From an uncultured Lentisphaeria bacterium (lineage in GTDB: Bacteria; Verrucomicrobiota; Lentisphaeria; Victivallales; UBA1829), in contig CAJKAR010000003.1 in assembly GCA_905197955.1 (NCBI GenBank), positions 62,001 to 126,000 of the forward strand: a DNA stretch of 64,000 bases. The letters run 5' to 3'. A model generated the notes under the pieces. It was not told where the DNA came from and did no database searches. It saw only the letters and a list, made by a program, of their open reading frames with translations. The number at the start of each line of letters is the position of its first letter. Position 1 is the stretch's first letter. Positions 33,726 through 41,745 of the stretch are shown here, piece after piece. A program made the position numbers and the translations under genes.

Positions 33726-34745
33726 ATGATCCGCTATGGAATCATCGGAGCCGGACGCATGGGAAACGCGCATGCGTCTCAGACAAAACAAATTGAGGGA
33801 ACCGCTGTCACCGGAGTCTATGACATCAATCCGGAAGCCGCACAGAGAATGCATGCGGACTACGGGGCGACCATTTATCAGAGTGCGGAGGAACTGGCAA
33901 ATGCGCCGGATGTGGACTGCGTAATTGTGACCTCTCCGACCTACTGTCATCAGGAAGGGGTCCGTGCCGCAGTAACCGCTCATAAGCCGCTCTTCTGCGA
34001 AAAGGCGCTCTGCCGCACGCCGGAGACGGAAAAGGAACTGCTTGCTCTGCTCAAAAATTATGATCGGCTGTTCACAGTCGGTTTTGTCCGCCGTCATCTG
34101 GCGAAATCCATTGTCATGAAAAAGATGATCGAGTCCGGAGTCATCGGAAAACTCCGTTACTGCAATGTGGATCTTACGCTCGGGAAATACAAGCGTCTGC
34201 CCGGAGACTGGTTCGCGGATTTCGATCTCTGCGGAGGCGTCATCATCGACATGCTGGCTCACCACATTGACCTGGCAAACTGGTACTTCGGAAAGGCAAA
34301 ACGAGTGTATGCAAACAGTCTTCTGCTCTCGAAAGAACAGCCTATGCCTGCGGATTATGCGGCATCTGTCGTCACTTATGAAAACGGTGTCATCTGCAAC
34401 ATGATCTGCTCCTGGCAGAGATTCGGACGATCCAATGAGCTTATGGAGGTCTATGGCGACAAAGGCGCCCTTGTCATGGATGGCTCAGCCAACATCACCC
34501 ATGTCTCCGCCGACGGCTCCAGCGTTCTGATCGATTCCGAAAAAGAGTGGAAAAAAGAAAAACCGTTCTCCCAGCTGGAGGAGGTCAACATCGGTTCCGG
34601 ACTCTTCTGCCAGCTCAAAAACATCACCGACACCCTGAACGGAAAACCGCAGCCGCTGCCGACCATTCAGGATGCATGCCGCAGTCTGGATGTCAGCTTC
34701 GCAATGATTGAATCCGCAAAAAACGGAACCGCAGTCACTCTCTAA
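33726..34745 (+). CDS. Gfo/Idh/MocA-family NAD(P)-dependent oxidoreductase
   Basis: A 339-residue protein with an N-terminal Rossmann motif (I-I-G-A-G-R-M-G-N-A-H-A), the E-K-A-L motif near 97 and the C-terminal signature G-G-V-I-I-D-M-L-A-H-H-I-D-L-A near 170-185, in which a conserved His is catalytic in relatives such as inositol 2-dehydrogenase. It oxidises or reduces a sugar or cyclitol hydroxyl. The ATG at 33726 follows AAGGAGAAG and is preferred over the upstream in-frame ATG at 33669. It lies 53 bases after nagA, so it probably belongs to the same amino-sugar operon. Its exact substrate is unknown. Confidence 0.85.
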   Translation: MIRYGIIGAGRMGNAHASQTKQIEGTAVTGVYDINPEAAQRMHADYGATIYQSAEELANAPDVDCVIVTSPTYCHQEGVRAAVTAHKPLFCEKALCRTPETEKELLALLKNYDRLFTVGFVRRHLAKSIVMKKMIESGVIGKLRYCNVDLTLGKYKRLPGDWFADFDLCGGVIIDMLAHHIDLANWYFGKAKRVYANSLLLSKEQPMPADYAASVVTYENGVICNMICSWQRFGRSNELMEVYGDKGALVMDGSANITHVSADGSSVLIDSEKEWKKEKPFSQLEEVNIGSGLFCQLKNITDTLNGKPQPLPTIQDACRSLDVSFAMIESAKNGTAVTL

Positions 34746-34760
34746 TAAGAACACTCCAAG

Positions 34761-34785
34761 CGGGGATGGCGGAAAACCATCCCCG
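34761..34785. terminator. Hairpin between converging genes
   Basis: A 9-bp perfect stem CGGGGATGG / CCATCCCCG (34761-34769 with 34777-34785, 7-base loop) lies between the nag operon and the minus-strand gene. There is no long T-tract, so it may act as a bidirectional T-poor terminator. Confidence 0.6.
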
Positions 34786-34788
34786 TCT

Positions 34789-36309
34789 TCAGTTCAGCGC
34801 ACCGTCGAGAATCACGATCTCCTTTGCAAAACTCTCCAGTTTTGTCAAAACCCCGGAAAAACGGAAGCTCTCTCCATTCCGATTTTTCAAAATCTCCAGA
34901 GACTCCTGCGGAAGACGAACCACCGCTTTCACTTTGGTCTTCATGGAATAATTTCCGGTAATCTCCGCAATCTCAAACACGGCTTTCACCGCAGGCCCGC
35001 TGCCCAGGACAAAGTCATTCCCGAACTGATATGAGGATTTCAGAACACCGCTCCATGCGATTTTCTTTCCCTTCACGCGATTGAACACCTCAGTCTCCTT
35101 CTGTCCGGGGAAAGAACTGGAAAACAGAGCTGCTGCAAGTGTATTCTGATCCAGAAGAGATTCCTGAGAATCCGCTGAGGCGGTTTCCCGCTCCACATTT
35201 TTCCCTTCCGGGCCGGAAGTGGATGGCACAGACGAAGCCGGAGATGGGGTTGACAGATCCGGCTTTCTCCCTTCCGGCATCCGCGACAACGGAGAAGAAA
35301 AAACCGGTACCTCCGGTTTCTTCACTTCCGGCATCCGCGACAACGGAGAAGAAAAGACCGGCGCAGCTGCCGGCTTTTTCACCTCCGGCATCTGCGAGGA
35401 CGAAGTAACTTCAGGAACCGAAACGTTTTCCGGACGCGGAGATCCGCTCCTCAGTTCCGTTTCCAGCAGTTCGTCATCATCGGTCACTGGTTTGATCGGT
35501 TCCAGAATCGTCTTCGGCTGACGGAACTCCGGAGCTCTGGAGACGGAAGAATGTTCCACAACGGTTTTGAATCCGGGCAAATCCTCGTTCTCACACTCTC
35601 CGAGCCCCTTCTTTTCCTTCAGCGGGACAACCTCCGGCTGCCCCTCTCCGCCTAGAATCGATGCCAGAGAAACGGTAAATTCAATCAGTCTGGTCAGCAG
35701 ATCCGTCTCCCGGCATTCGCCCGCCAGTTTCAGAACAACATAATCATCGCTGATCCTGACAGCCCGGTAAAAAGAAAGAGCGTTCCGAATGGAATTGACA
35801 CGCATCGGTGTCAGAAACGATTTCAGAGCCTCCGCGCTTTTCGCGGAACACCGGACATCCAGTCCATCCAGCGATGCCACACGCAACATATTCCGATTGG
35901 CAAACTCCTCGGCAACAACCGCCGCATCATCCCGCATCATCAGCAGATCGATCCCGAGTTTTTCCGGGAACTGGACCGAACATACCGTTGCCAGAGATCC
36001 CGATGCCGCATATTCAATATGTACTTCCGTAATCAGGTTCTTCACCATTCCGCGCAAAGAGGGACGCGCCCGCAATGTTGCCGGACGAACATACTGCAGT
36101 TCCATCACACCTGCGGCCTCCATCCACGCCTCATTGCGCTCCCGGCAGGAAAGCACATTCAAAAGCCCCCCGTCCGAAGAACTCTCATTGCCGGCAGATC
36201 CGGATGCTTTCCGCGCCTCTTTGATGATGACTCGCACAATATTCAGAAAAACAATAATAAAAACAACCAAAAGAATGAGACCGTGCATAATAAAAGGACT
36301 CCGCTGCAA
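34789..36309 (-). CDS. Single-span membrane protein with Pro-rich tandem repeats, unknown function
   Basis: A 506-residue protein of no recognised family. A membrane helix lies at about 8-28, preceded by a short N-terminus and followed by a basic segment. A folded domain of about 60-230 follows. Then comes a disordered S/P/E-rich part with three imperfect 18-19 residue repeats built on M-P-E-x-K-K-P...P-V-F-S-S-P-L-S-R. The C-terminal ~95 residues look beta-rich (K-I-A-W-S-G-V-L-K-S-S-Y, F-R-F-S-G-V-L-T-K-L), perhaps an OB-like fold. The next gene upstream also encodes a single-span, low-complexity protein, which suggests related envelope roles. I do not assign a function. Confidence 0.65.
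   Translation of the reverse strand: MQRSPFIMHGLILLVVFIIVFLNIVRVIIKEARKASGSAGNESSSDGGLLNVLSCRERNEAWMEAAGVMELQYVRPATLRARPSLRGMVKNLITEVHIEYAASGSLATVCSVQFPEKLGIDLLMMRDDAAVVAEEFANRNMLRVASLDGLDVRCSAKSAEALKSFLTPMRVNSIRNALSFYRAVRISDDYVVLKLAGECRETDLLTRLIEFTVSLASILGGEGQPEVVPLKEKKGLGECENEDLPGFKTVVEHSSVSRAPEFRQPKTILEPIKPVTDDDELLETELRSGSPRPENVSVPEVTSSSQMPEVKKPAAAPVFSSPLSRMPEVKKPEVPVFSSPLSRMPEGRKPDLSTPSPASSVPSTSGPEGKNVERETASADSQESLLDQNTLAAALFSSSFPGQKETEVFNRVKGKKIAWSGVLKSSYQFGNDFVLGSGPAVKAVFEIAEITGNYSMKTKVKAVVRLPQESLEILKNRNGESFRFSGVLTKLESFAKEIVILDGALN
35271..35400. repeat. Tandem coding repeat, 54/57-bp period
   Basis: Copies of the unit beginning CTTCCGGCATCCGCGACAAC start at 35271 and 35325, with a diverged copy at 35382. 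They encode the M-P-E-x-K-K-P repeats of the gene on the minus strand. The first two copies are almost identical, which suggests recent expansion. Confidence 0.8.
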
Positions 36310-36329
36310 TCTTGTCCGTCACTCCGGAA

Positions 36330-36357
36330 AAAATACAAAAAAAAGCCCTCTGGTCAA
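36330..36357 (-). promoter_or_regulatory. Candidate promoter overlapping a terminator
   Basis: On the minus strand TTGACC (36352-36357), a 16-bp spacer and TATTTT (36330-36335) precede the gene starting at 36309. The -35 box lies in the loop of the upstream terminator. This would let the downstream gene be expressed separately. The match is modest. Confidence 0.35.
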
Positions 36358-36366
36358 AGAGGGCTT
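36335..36366 (-). terminator. Rho-independent terminator
   Basis: Read on the minus strand, the stem AAGCCCTC / GAGGGCTT (36343-36350 with 36359-36366, 8-base loop) is followed by eight T. It follows the stop of the T-x-IKL repeat protein by about ten bases. Confidence 0.88.
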
Positions 36367-36376
36367 CTTCCATCCA

Positions 36377-37627
36377 TTACTTGCCGAGTGTCAGGAATTC
36401 AAGTCCCGGCACCTGAATCTGCATTCCCTCCCAGTGATTCAAATACTGAATCACGACAACGGCGGTCAGCAGAATCACCGCAATCAATGCAACGATTGAA
36501 GAGATCGAGAACAGAATATGCGGCTCGCCGCCGGCATCCACTTTCTTTTTCTTCAGAGCGACGTTCTTTTTTCCATCATCCGCTTCTGCCGGAGCTTCCG
36601 CGGTGGTCTCAGATGCCGGAGCCGAAGACGGTGCAGGCGCCGGTTCCGGAGTATTCTTTTTGATACTCAGGGATGGAGCCACAGGAGAGGCAGGCACCGC
36701 CGGAGCCCCCAGTTTTACGGTACTGGCGGCAGGAGCGGGAACACCGCCAAGCTTGACACCGGTTGTGGAAGTCGAAACTTTTTCCGCCGGCGCCGGGGCA
36801 GGAGCGGCAGCATCCAATTTCACCGTTGTCGCCGCCGGGGCAGGAGTTCCGCCGAGCTTGATATTGGTTGTTGCAGTGGAAACCTTGCCGACAGACGGAG
36901 TTCCACCAAGCTTGATTCCCGTGGTAGAAGTCGAAACTTTGGTCGGCATTCCGGTCAGTTTGATTCCGGTTGTGGAAGTGGCAACAGGAGCGGCAGCCGG
37001 AGTTCCGCCGAGACGGATGGTCGGAGAGCCTGGAGCGGGAGCCGCCGTTTTCATGGGAGCGGTCACGGTCGGAATCGGCATTTTCCGGGTCGGGGTTGCG
37101 GGGATCGGGCCGGACTGCGTTGCAATCGGAGTCGAATGTGTGGACATCGGCTTGGGAGACGGTCTGTTCAATCTCACAGTAGAGGTCTGAACATCTTCAG
37201 CGCTCTCATGCTGCGGCACACTTGCCAGTCCGCTCAAAGGAATCCCTTTCGTTTCCGTATCGGCCGGTTTGGGAGAAAGAACGGTTGTTGTACTTCCCGG
37301 AGCAGGCACCTTTGCATTCGAAGTGGAATTCAAGGAGATCGGAGCACCCGCCTTCTTGAAGCCTTTCAACGGAACGGCCTGCGTTTTCGTATCCATCCCG
37401 GCAGGGGAAGGAGCCGCAGACGGCATGGATGCCACCGGCGGAACAGCTTTCGGTTTCAACGAAACTTTGGAATTGATCTTAATCGTACTGGTGTTTTCCG
37501 ATTGATCCGGAGCAGCGCCTTCCTCGGAAGCGGGTTTCACATTTAACGGAGTCAGTTTGATCGTCCGATGTCCCTGCGGAGCATCGTTCATCGGAGACTG
37601 ATTGCCGTTGGGAATGTTTTCAGCCAT
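36377..37627 (-). CDS. Low-complexity Pro/Ala/Thr-rich protein with C-terminal membrane span
   Basis: A 416-residue protein, almost all predicted disordered. It carries about ten short motifs of the form T-(x)-[I/V]-[K/R]-[L/I], several in a 13-residue unit S-T-S-T-T-G-I-K-L-G-G-T-P between about residues 200 and 330. A K-rich patch (K-K-N-V-A-L-K-K-K-K-V) and one hydrophobic helix at about 375-398 (I-V-A-L-I-A-V-I-L-L-T-A-V-V-V-I) follow, with a short tail. It has no signal peptide, so the repeats are probably cytoplasmic and tail-anchored. No family was recognised. A terminator follows and a separate promoter precedes it, so it is probably a single-gene unit. Confidence 0.65.
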   Translation of the reverse strand: MAENIPNGNQSPMNDAPQGHRTIKLTPLNVKPASEEGAAPDQSENTSTIKINSKVSLKPKAVPPVASMPSAAPSPAGMDTKTQAVPLKGFKKAGAPISLNSTSNAKVPAPGSTTTVLSPKPADTETKGIPLSGLASVPQHESAEDVQTSTVRLNRPSPKPMSTHSTPIATQSGPIPATPTRKMPIPTVTAPMKTAAPAPGSPTIRLGGTPAAAPVATSTTGIKLTGMPTKVSTSTTGIKLGGTPSVGKVSTATTNIKLGGTPAPAATTVKLDAAAPAPAPAEKVSTSTTGVKLGGVPAPAASTVKLGAPAVPASPVAPSLSIKKNTPEPAPAPSSAPASETTAEAPAEADDGKKNVALKKKKVDAGGEPHILFSISSIVALIAVILLTAVVVIQYLNHWEGMQIQVPGLEFLTLGK

Positions 37628-38001
37628 TATTCACCTCAATTTTATTAATGAAATATCCGTTGTTTTTTCTTATTCAAGTGAATATAGCATCATGTTTTCA
37701 GTTCTGCAAATCAATATTTGCGGCAAATATCAAATATTTCCATTAGAAAAAGTGTTTCCTGTCAGAAAAACAGAAAAAATCAAGAAAAAGTATCTGTTTT
37801 CCGGCAGGCGGCGGTGGAGTCTGGATTGAAAGATCAGAAATCCAATCTGTCTTTTTCCGATTGTTCAGGAACGGAAGATCGCCGGAAAAAAATTCCGATT
37901 TTTCAGAAAGATAGTGACACAGTATTGCTGTTTTTGTGTCACTATGATATAATATTTATGAAGAAATGAAGAAATAGACATCCGGACCTCAAGGAACAGA
38001 C
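37628..38001. other. Control region between divergent repeat-protein and GntR genes
   Basis: No gene is supported here. On the minus strand TTGCAG (37704-37709), a 17-bp spacer and TATATT (37681-37686) make a promoter for the gene at 37627. Just upstream is the perfect 17-bp palindrome ATATTTGCGGCAAATAT (37714-37730). The plus-strand GntR promoter and its inverted repeat occupy 37911-37953. The middle, about 37740-37900, holds nothing I recognise. Confidence 0.55.
37911..37953 (+). promoter_or_regulatory. GntR module promoter enclosed by an 11-bp inverted repeat
   Basis: ATAGTGACACA (37911-37921) and TGTGTCACTAT (37935-37945) form a perfect inverted repeat. Each arm contains a smaller palindrome, GTGACAC or GTGTCAC. 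The -35 box TTGCTG (37925-37930) sits between the arms, followed by a 17-bp spacer and TATAAT (37948-37953). Occupied arms should block RNA polymerase, so this is a likely GntR operator pair. Confidence 0.7.
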
Positions 38002-39075
38002 ATGCCGAAGGATATTCAAAAAGATATCAATGATTTTTATGGAACATTGATGACAGAACTGGACCTTTTCCCAAATGGGGAACAGTTTCATTCCATCCGG
38101 GAACTGATCCGGCGGCATCATGTTTCGCGGAGAGTGGTCGAGAAGACGCTGGAACGTCTGGAAGCGGATGGGCAGATCAGCATCGAACCGGCCGCGGGAA
38201 TCTATGTCAGCCGGAATCGGGACAAGAAAACTCACACGGTTGCCTGCGTCCATTGCGACTGGCCTGCGGAGTATTGGCAGAACCTCGATTCAGCAATCGA
38301 AGCGGAACTTCATCGACATCCGGGATTCCGTTTTACACGGGCATTCTTCGAACCGAACTCCGGTCAGGATTATCTGAAACTGCTGAACTCTCTTCAATGC
38401 GACGTCATTCTGTTCACCTTTCCGATCCACCGGTTCACCCAGCAGGAGATTGCCTCGATTCTCAGCGTAAAAACCCCGATTGTCTTTCTGGAAAACAATC
38501 TGCTCTGCGATGGCATCAATGCGATCGACTCCCAGCCCGAATACTCCGGCATGACCGCGGCAGAGTGCCTCATTCGGAACGGACACAGGAAGCTCGCACT
38601 GATTCTTTCCGAACCCTGGAGCATCGGCGACGGACGTCGCAACAGCGGATTTCTGAACTACGCTCGACTGAACGGCATCGAACCGCAGATTATCGATTGT
38701 CATGTGGAAGGCGGAGAAGCATCCTGCAGCAAAGTCTTCGACAGCATTCTGAGCTACCTTCAGAAGAACGGACCAACCTTCACCGGCTGTTTCACCATGA
38801 GCGACTATTCCGCACTTGGCGTCATCAGCGCCATCAAGGAATATGGACTCCGTGTGCCAGATGACATCAGCATCATCGGAGAAGCCGGAATCCCGAGCAG
38901 TGCATTTTTCGATCCGCCGCTCACGACCATCGCTCACGACACTAGGAAAAGAGCAGAGGTTATTTTCGAAGGAATCCTTGACCTCCTCGCCGGAGGCTCC
39001 TTCGGAATCCGGACGGTACCGACAAAACTGATTGAACGAAAATCTGTAAAAAATATAACAGGAGGAAACAGATGA
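38002..39075 (+). CDS. GntR-type regulator with LacI-like sensor domain
   Basis: A 357-residue regulator. The GntR winged helix is at about 5-72 (I-R-E-L-I-R-R-H-H-V-S-R-R-V-V-E-K-T-L, then G-I-Y-V-S). A LacI-like sensor domain covers about 78-345, ending in the familiar D-D-I-S-I-I-G-E-A-G and P-P-L-T-T-I-A-H-D motifs. The last codons overlap the pseudopilin ATG as ATGA, with GGAGG inside the regulator's own 3' end. Regulator and pseudopilin are therefore one translational unit, and a secreted enzyme follows. The promoter is enclosed by an inverted repeat that this protein probably binds. Confidence 0.88.
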   Translation: MPKDIQKDINDFYGTLMTELDLFPNGEQFHSIRELIRRHHVSRRVVEKTLERLEADGQISIEPAAGIYVSRNRDKKTHTVACVHCDWPAEYWQNLDSAIEAELHRHPGFRFTRAFFEPNSGQDYLKLLNSLQCDVILFTFPIHRFTQQEIASILSVKTPIVFLENNLLCDGINAIDSQPEYSGMTAAECLIRNGHRKLALILSEPWSIGDGRRNSGFLNYARLNGIEPQIIDCHVEGGEASCSKVFDSILSYLQKNGPTFTGCFTMSDYSALGVISAIKEYGLRVPDDISIIGEAGIPSSAFFDPPLTTIAHDTRKRAEVIFEGILDLLAGGSFGIRTVPTKLIERKSVKNITGGNR

Positions 39076-39800
39076 AATTCGCAGAAAAATATTTTACATT
39101 GATAGAACTCCTCGTCGTAATTGCGATCATAGCGATTCTGGCGGCGCTTCTGCTTCCGGCTCTCCAGTCGGCCAGAGAGAAGGCGAACAGCATCCGCTGT
39201 GTCAACAATCTCTCTCAGCTGATGAAAGGAGAGCATCTTTATGCATCCGATTTCGACGATCACCTCTATTTTGTTGCAAAAATCAGCGGAAGCGTCGTAT
39301 ACTGGCCGGATATGCTGAAAGGATACCGGAAATATGTTCCCAACGGGAAAATCTATGCGTGTCCCTCAAACCCGAATTCGCCGAAAGAATACGACAGCTG
39401 GAAAACCTACGGAATGTACCGTGCCGGAAAAAGCGGCGTCGATGGATACGGCGACACCGACTGGCAGAACAATACGGCGAAAAACGGCGATTTCGTCATC
39501 CGCATCACCGGAGAGAGCGAATTCCTCGGCTACAAACTCAGCCGGATGAAAAATGCCACCGGTCTTGTCATGATCACCGACTCCATCAATGTCAGCACCG
39601 GCAATCCCATTCCGCAGTGGAAACCCGGCTGGTTCCTCGACGACAACAGCGGCATCCACACCATTCACAAAGGACGGGCAAACGTCGCCTTCGCCGACGG
39701 ACACACCGCGGGAATGACCGCCTATCAGCTCCGTTACAATACAACCCTGCCCATCAAATGCACTTATACAGAATTCAAAAAACAACTTTGCATCTGGTAA
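39072..39800 (+). CDS. Type IV pseudopilin-like protein, H-X9-DG type
   Basis: A 242-residue protein with a leader of M-K-F-A-E-K-Y, then F-T-L-I-E-L-L-V-V and a hydrophobic helix. The C-terminal motif is canonical (I-H-K-G-R-A-N-V-A-F-A-D-G-H, nine residues between H and DG). The start overlaps the GntR stop codon as ATGA, so translation is coupled to the repressor. The secreted enzyme starts 19 bases after its stop. It ends with a short C-terminal tail of F-K-K-Q-L-C-I-W. Confidence 0.87.
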   Translation: MKFAEKYFTLIELLVVIAIIAILAALLLPALQSAREKANSIRCVNNLSQLMKGEHLYASDFDDHLYFVAKISGSVVYWPDMLKGYRKYVPNGKIYACPSNPNSPKEYDSWKTYGMYRAGKSGVDGYGDTDWQNNTAKNGDFVIRITGESEFLGYKLSRMKNATGLVMITDSINVSTGNPIPQWKPGWFLDDNSGIHTIHKGRANVAFADGHTAGMTAYQLRYNTTLPIKCTYTEFKKQLCIW

Positions 39801-39818
39801 CAGAAAGGAGACTTCCAT

Positions 39819-41687
39819 ATGCGTTTTTCTTCCATTTTCCCCTTGCTCACAGCCATTCTTCCAGGAATTTTCCTGTCCGGAGCCGAGAAGCCGGCGACCA
39901 TCGGTTCGCCCTACGGCATCTGCGCCCATCTGAACCGATGGGAATACGACCGGATGCCGCAGGAACTTGAGCTGATGAAAAAAGCCGGCATCCGCCATGT
40001 CCGGACCGATCTGGACTGGAATCAAGTCGAAAAGACAAAAGGCTCCTGGAACTTCGAGCGCTGGGACGCCCTCGTCAAAGAAGCGGAGAAGAAAGGAATC
40101 TCCATTCTGCCGATTCTCGGCGGAAGCCAGCCTCGCTGGGCCTCCCCCCTCGTCAGCCACATGGACGACTGGAAAACCTATCTGAGAACGGTTCTTGCCC
40201 GTTATCCCGGACTCTCCCACTGGGAAATCGTGAACGAACCGAATCTCGGGGAATTCTCCCGGGCGGAAACCTACGGACCATTCCTCAAAGAGTCTTACAG
40301 GACGATCAAAAATGCAAAACCCGGCGCAATCATCACGACCGGCGGCTTTGCGGACATCCCCCTTTCCTATCTTGAAAGGATGCTGAAATCCGGCGGGGCC
40401 GGCTCCTTCGACATCATGAACGTCCACCCGTATTATTGGAAAAACTATCCGGAAGGCTCGCTTGCCTTTGAAGTGGCTCAGCTCAAAAAGCTGATGAAAA
40501 AATACGGTTCCGAGAAAAAAATCTGGATCACGGAAACCGGATACGCCACGGCCGACACCATCGATATGAAAAAAACAACCGACGCAGCTCTGAAAAAACT
40601 GAATCTGGACCGGGATTCCGTTCCGGTCACACTGATCTACGACGAAGAGTTCCAGTACTACTCCGAAGGAATCAACATCGACCGCAAAAAGTTTTTCTCC
40701 GCAAACCGGAAATTTCATAAAATCACACTGAAAGAACTCGGAAAACTCAATCCGCGCACCAGTCCGCTCCTGATGCTCTCCGTGACCGAAGGATTCCCGA
40801 TGGCCCATTCAGGAGAACTTCTTTCCTATGTGAAGAACGGCGGAACGATCTTCATCCCCGGCGGCGGAATCCCGATGTACTATAATTACCGCAAACAGAA
40901 CGGGGCCGTTATACGCGATTCCGCTCCGGATTCCATTCAGAAGATGTTCCATATTGCCTGGGATGCCTGGTGGCTCCAGCCGAAGGCTCCAAAGGGAACG
41001 CAGATCCAGGAAACCGCTCCCGGATTCGGGAAACTCACCTTTCCGGGAAGAGCCGCCCGCTTTCTCTCGGATCGGAATCTGAAACCGGGAGACAAACTGA
41101 TCCCGATCGTCACGGCATATTCCCAAGACCGCTCCTATTCCGCTCCGGTCGCGGGGATTTATCAGTTCAACAGTGACCTGAAAGGAAATATTGTTGTCTT
41201 CACCTGGTCGGAATATACGGAATCCGTCTCAAAAGAGATGCAGGCAAAACTCCTGCCGCGCACCATTCTGATCGCTCTGAGCGGCGGAGTGGAAAAAGTC
41301 TTCTGGTACAATTTCCGTTCCATGGGCACCATCCCGAATGCAAGAGAACACCATTTCGGAATCGTCGAACGGGATCTCTCGCCGAAACCAGCCTATCATG
41401 CGTATAAGACTCTGACGGAAGTGTGTCCGCCGGAATCCACCCGTCCGGTTCTTACGAAAAAGGGAACCCTGTATCTGGCGTCATGGACCAGACCGGATGG
41501 AGAGAAAACGTATGCCGTCTGGCGTCTCCGGGGCGGCGGAATGGAAAAAATACGCATGGAAGGAAATCTCAAGGAGATCAGAAATCATCTTGGAGAAAAA
41601 CTGCCGTTGAAAAAAGACGCTCTGCAAATCTCCGACGGGGTCACCTATCTGAGCGGCGACCGGACTCTTTCGATCGGTTTCCTGTAA
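39819..41687 (+). CDS. Secreted GH-A clan glycosidase with an inserted domain
   Basis: A 622-residue exported enzyme with a signal peptide of about 21 residues (L-S-G-A-E). The (beta/alpha)8 barrel begins at about 30 (G-I-C-A-H-L-N-R-W). The acid/base is E140 in W-E-I-V-N-E-P-N and the nucleophile E239 in I-W-I-T-E-T-G-Y, as in GH39/GH5-type enzymes. Between this strand and the last barrel strand (V-F-W-Y-N-F-R near 495) lie about 240 extra residues. They include L-L-M-L-S-V-T-E-G-F and Y-V-K-N-G-G-T-I-F-I-P-G-G-G, which look like a class I amidotransferase-like or beta-galactosidase trimerisation-like domain. Substrate is unknown. Confidence 0.78.
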   Translation: MRFSSIFPLLTAILPGIFLSGAEKPATIGSPYGICAHLNRWEYDRMPQELELMKKAGIRHVRTDLDWNQVEKTKGSWNFERWDALVKEAEKKGISILPILGGSQPRWASPLVSHMDDWKTYLRTVLARYPGLSHWEIVNEPNLGEFSRAETYGPFLKESYRTIKNAKPGAIITTGGFADIPLSYLERMLKSGGAGSFDIMNVHPYYWKNYPEGSLAFEVAQLKKLMKKYGSEKKIWITETGYATADTIDMKKTTDAALKKLNLDRDSVPVTLIYDEEFQYYSEGINIDRKKFFSANRKFHKITLKELGKLNPRTSPLLMLSVTEGFPMAHSGELLSYVKNGGTIFIPGGGIPMYYNYRKQNGAVIRDSAPDSIQKMFHIAWDAWWLQPKAPKGTQIQETAPGFGKLTFPGRAARFLSDRNLKPGDKLIPIVTAYSQDRSYSAPVAGIYQFNSDLKGNIVVFTWSEYTESVSKEMQAKLLPRTILIALSGGVEKVFWYNFRSMGTIPNAREHHFGIVERDLSPKPAYHAYKTLTEVCPPESTRPVLTKKGTLYLASWTRPDGEKTYAVWRLRGGGMEKIRMEGNLKEIRNHLGEKLPLKKDALQISDGVTYLSGDRTLSIGFL

Positions 41688-41705
41688 TCCGCTTCCGAAA
41701 AAGAC

Positions 41706-41734
41706 GGGAGGAATGCCGCAACAGGCCTCCTCCC
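41706..41734. terminator. Possible hairpin between converging genes
   Basis: A 7-bp stem GGGAGGA / TCCTCCC (41706-41712 with 41728-41734) lies between the glycosidase and RNase R-like genes, without a T-tract. Weak evidence. Confidence 0.3.
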
Positions 41735-41745
41735 CCTCGTTGTCA

